Source of the DNA: Myxococcales bacterium UBA1203
Lineage (GTDB): Bacteria; Myxococcota; Myxococcia; Myxococcales; UBA5297
Assembly (NCBI GenBank): GCA_002309695.1
Contig: DBXV01000009.1
Coordinates: 1-7,294, forward strand
Direction: 5' to 3'
DNA: 7,294 nucleotides
Both the position numbers and the translations under genes were made by a program. The notes beneath the pieces were generated by a model. That model saw nothing but the letters and a program-made list of their open reading frames with translations. It made no database searches and was not told where the DNA came from. This document shows positions 5,464 through 7,294 of this stretch, in pieces. How positions within the stretch are numbered: position 1 is the stretch's first letter; the number at the start of each line of letters is the position of its first letter.

Positions 5464-5904
5464 ATGACTGCTTCACATTCCGTCTGGAACGCCCACATCC
5501 CGGAACACGCCCACAGCATGGAGATGGAAGTTCCTTTTCATGACATCGACGCGCTGCGGGTCGTCTGGCACGGCCACTATCTGAAATACATGGAGATTTC
5601 CCGCTGTGCCCTGCTCCGCAAATTTGGACTCGACGCTGCGGACATGATCAATCTGGGCTTCAAGTTCATGGTGGGCGACCTGACGTGCCGCTACTCCAAT
5701 GCCCTCACCTACGGCGACCGCTTCCGCATCACGTCCTGGTTTACGGAGACGGAACACCGCATCGGCATTGCCTACGAGATTTTCAACATCACGCAGAACA
5801 AGCGGGCATTTCGGGGCACCACCAACCTCATCACCGTCAGCGAAGAGGGAAAGCTCCAGCTCTCCACACCCAAAATTATTTTCGAGAGGCTGCCCGCCCT
5901 CTGA
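5464..5904 (+). CDS. Acyl-CoA thioesterase, 4HBT/YbgC hotdog family
   Basis: 146 aa, the usual size for a single hotdog domain. It should hydrolyse an acyl thioester (acyl-CoA or acyl carrier protein) in the cytoplasm. The signature is EVPFHDIDALRVVWHGHYLKYMEISR (22-47): Asp29 aligns with the catalytic Asp of 4-hydroxybenzoyl-CoA thioesterases, Asp27 and His36 match the YbgC-like DxDxxxxxxH pattern, and Glu44/Arg47 follow the conserved YMExxR helix. The central strand FMVGDLTCRYSNALTYGDRFRI and the end strands are typical. The WHGHY wording reminds me of thioesterases from aryl-polyene-type fatty-acid gene clusters, but no such partner genes are present, so the substrate is open. Start: GGAG (5450-5453) lies 10 nt upstream; Met19 (5518) has no ribosome binding site. 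The next gene follows after 96 bp on the same strand. Confidence 0.88.
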   Translation: MTASHSVWNAHIPEHAHSMEMEVPFHDIDALRVVWHGHYLKYMEISRCALLRKFGLDAADMINLGFKFMVGDLTCRYSNALTYGDRFRITSWFTETEHRIGIAYEIFNITQNKRAFRGTTNLITVSEEGKLQLSTPKIIFERLPAL

Positions 5905-5923
5905 ACGCGCCCGCGCCGGATGT

Positions 5924-5965
5924 TTTCCACACCCGAAATTCCTCCACAGTATTTCCACACCCGAA
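5924..5965. repeat. Two direct copies of TTTCCACACCCGAA
   Basis: The 14-mer occurs at 5924-5937 and 5952-5965, 28 bp apart, in the 96-bp gap before the lipoprotein gene. Position 5923-5931 reads TTTTCCACA, which fits the relaxed DnaA-box pattern TTWTNCACA; 5951-5959 is one base off. They may be regulator sites for the gene starting at 6001. Confidence 0.6.
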
Positions 5966-6000
5966 TTTTTCCGCTCACCGCACACATCAGGAGCCCCCCC

Positions 6001-7287
6001 ATGAATCGTCCGCTCTGGAAAAACGTCTGCGCTGCCCTCGCCCTCACCTGCGCCGCCGGACTGGGATGCGGTGAAGACCTGAGCGCCCCGCCCATGAACG
6101 TTCTGCTGCCTGACGGCGGCTATGAACAAAACGCGGACGCGGCCATCGAGGACGGCGGCAACATTTTGGGCTGGCCCGACGCGGAAAGTCCGGAGGAAGA
6201 CGATGCCGGCTGGACTGTGATTGGCGGCGAAGATGCGTCGGGCGGAGAGGAAGAAGATGCCGCTCAGGGGCCGGACGACGCGGGCGCGGCAGAGACCGAT
6301 TCCGGGACACAAGAGGAGGACGCAGGGGGCACGGACCCTCTGGCGTGGGTGCCCGCATGCACGACGACGCCCTGCCCCATCGTCATCGAGAAGTTCCCCT
6401 ATGCCAACGACGGCAGCACGGTGAACGGCGGCACGCGCTTCGACAAATACAGCTGTGCCGCCGGTGTCTCCGAGGCAGGCCCCGAGGAGTATTATGTTTT
6501 TCACGTCACCCAGCCGGGCATTCTGATCGCCGGCCTCACGGAGCCATCCAAGGGAGACGTGGACATTCACCTGCTTTCCGCTCTGGATTCCGGCAGCTGT
6601 CTGGCCCGCAGCGACAAGGGCATCAGTGAACATCTGGAGCCCGGCATTTATTATCTCGCGCTGGATACCTATTCATCCGCCAATAATGCGGGCGCCTACC
6701 ACCTGAACGTTGTTTTCCTGTCGGACAACAGCACGTGCGCACTGAACGTTTTTGACCTGGATCGGGTCAATTCCTCAGAGCCCCTGCCCATGCCCGCCAC
6801 CGGAAAAGTGGTCAAAGAGGCACACCTCGTGACGACCACTGACCAGTCGGAAAACGGCGGGAAGAACTGGTGGCCGTCCTCTTCCACTGAATATCTGAGC
6901 AATCACAAGGCGCGGACGCAGAGCCTGACGGGCATTACTTATAATCGGACTGAAACGTGGGCACCGGCGGGTGAAGGCGGCTGTGAATATGGTCAGGGCA
7001 GCACGGGCGCCGCGGTTCCCGATATTGCCGAGGCCTGGTACGTGTGCATGTACTGGAAGGGAGTTCATCGCCCCAAGGCCGGAACAAAATATCTGGTAGT
7101 CAATCCGGCCACGGGAAAGGCCGTGGTTGCGGCGGCAGGCTATGAGACGGGCCCGGGCGAGGCGAGCCATATCGGCGGCGCGGTGGAAGAGATTCACCAT
7201 ATTCTGGGGACAAAACACCTGAGCACCCTGACATTTGGCGAACTCAAGGACCAGTCGCTGACGTATGGGGAGATTGAGTGCAAGTAA
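6001..7287 (+). CDS. Probable lipoprotein with PPC-like domain and unknown C-terminal domain
   Basis: 428 aa, starting at ATG 6001 with AGGAG (5989-5993) 7 nt upstream; an in-frame ATG at 5920 has no such site and would precede the signal peptide. Residues 1-23 are a signal peptide ending AAGLGC, so Cys23 is probably lipidated, although Gly at -3 is atypical for a lipobox. Residues 24-112 form an acidic, Asp/Glu/Gly/Ala-rich linker, likely a flexible tether. Residues about 127-240 (YYVFHVTQPGILIAGLTEP...DVDIHLLSALDSGSCLA...EPGIYYLALDTY...AGAYHLNVVF) fit a bacterial pre-peptidase C-terminal (PPC)-type beta-sandwich. Residues about 260-428 are a Cys-containing domain I cannot name, with GKAVVAAAGYETGPG (372-386) and a conserved-looking end TFGELKDQSLTYGEIEC. 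No catalytic motif is evident. Expected location: envelope, facing outward or into the periplasm. Confidence 0.85.
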   Translation: MNRPLWKNVCAALALTCAAGLGCGEDLSAPPMNVLLPDGGYEQNADAAIEDGGNILGWPDAESPEEDDAGWTVIGGEDASGGEEEDAAQGPDDAGAAETDSGTQEEDAGGTDPLAWVPACTTTPCPIVIEKFPYANDGSTVNGGTRFDKYSCAAGVSEAGPEEYYVFHVTQPGILIAGLTEPSKGDVDIHLLSALDSGSCLARSDKGISEHLEPGIYYLALDTYSSANNAGAYHLNVVFLSDNSTCALNVFDLDRVNSSEPLPMPATGKVVKEAHLVTTTDQSENGGKNWWPSSSTEYLSNHKARTQSLTGITYNRTETWAPAGEGGCEYGQGSTGAAVPDIAEAWYVCMYWKGVHRPKAGTKYLVVNPATGKAVVAAAGYETGPGEASHIGGAVEEIHHILGTKHLSTLTFGELKDQSLTYGEIECK

Positions 7288-7294
7288 GGGGGGG

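Noticed and set aside
5285..5476. 63-codon minus-strand frame in the thioesterase leader
   Set aside because: It starts inside the thioesterase gene and ends in the element's right hairpin; no ribosome binding site or recognisable sequence.
5920..6000. Start of the lipoprotein gene at ATG 5920
   Set aside because: It would place 27 residues, including the repeat region 5924-5965, before the signal peptide; ATG 6001 has AGGAG at 7 nt.
5473..6633. 386-codon minus-strand frame
   Set aside because: It lies opposite both the thioesterase and the lipoprotein genes, which have recognisable domains; a by-product of GC-rich codon use.

Overview
The window reads as chromosomal DNA, moderately GC-rich, from a Gram-negative-type bacterium. 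The evidence for this is three genes with bacterial Sec signal peptides, two of which end in clear lipoboxes, and another lipoprotein with a long Asp/Glu/Gly/Ala linker ('DAG'-rich). That linker style is common, from memory, in Myxococcota/Bradymonadota-type deltaproteobacteria, so the lineage is a guess. The hairpin-bearing terminal repeats in the gaps resemble short intergenic repeats I recall from gut bacterial genomes; this is also unverified.

Layout. Positions 1-4249 hold three ankyrin-repeat export genes, all on the minus strand, transcribed in the order 4249->1931 (772 aa lipoprotein), 1751->576 (391 aa lipoprotein) and 374-> beyond position 1 (partial, probably soluble periplasmic). 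The two gaps between them are each filled by a short element with hairpin-bearing inverted ends (396-509 and 1773-1905). The start-proximal leaders of the second and third genes are near-identical over 43 bp. Positions 4250-4560 are a divergent intergenic region. On the plus strand there follow a QueD/6-carboxy-tetrahydropterin synthase gene (4561-4914), a 549-bp gap dominated by a third and larger copy of the same inverted-end element (5008-5306), a hotdog-fold 4HBT-type acyl-CoA thioesterase (5464-5904), and a probable lipoprotein with a pre-peptidase C-terminal (PPC)-like domain and an unrecognised C-terminal domain (6001-7287).

How it fits together. QueD and the thioesterase are cytoplasmic enzymes with no evident functional link to each other or to the ankyrin genes. 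The ankyrin genes form a paralogue array. Shared 26-29 bp exact DNA blocks, a shared leader and the same mobile-like element in every gap suggest growth by duplication and recombination. The most unusual item is inside the third element: three tandem units of about 50-56 bp, each carrying a 20-21 bp palindrome of the type GATATTG-N-CAATATC. They look like a multi-site binding array or a string of hairpins, and are absent from the two smaller copies of the element.
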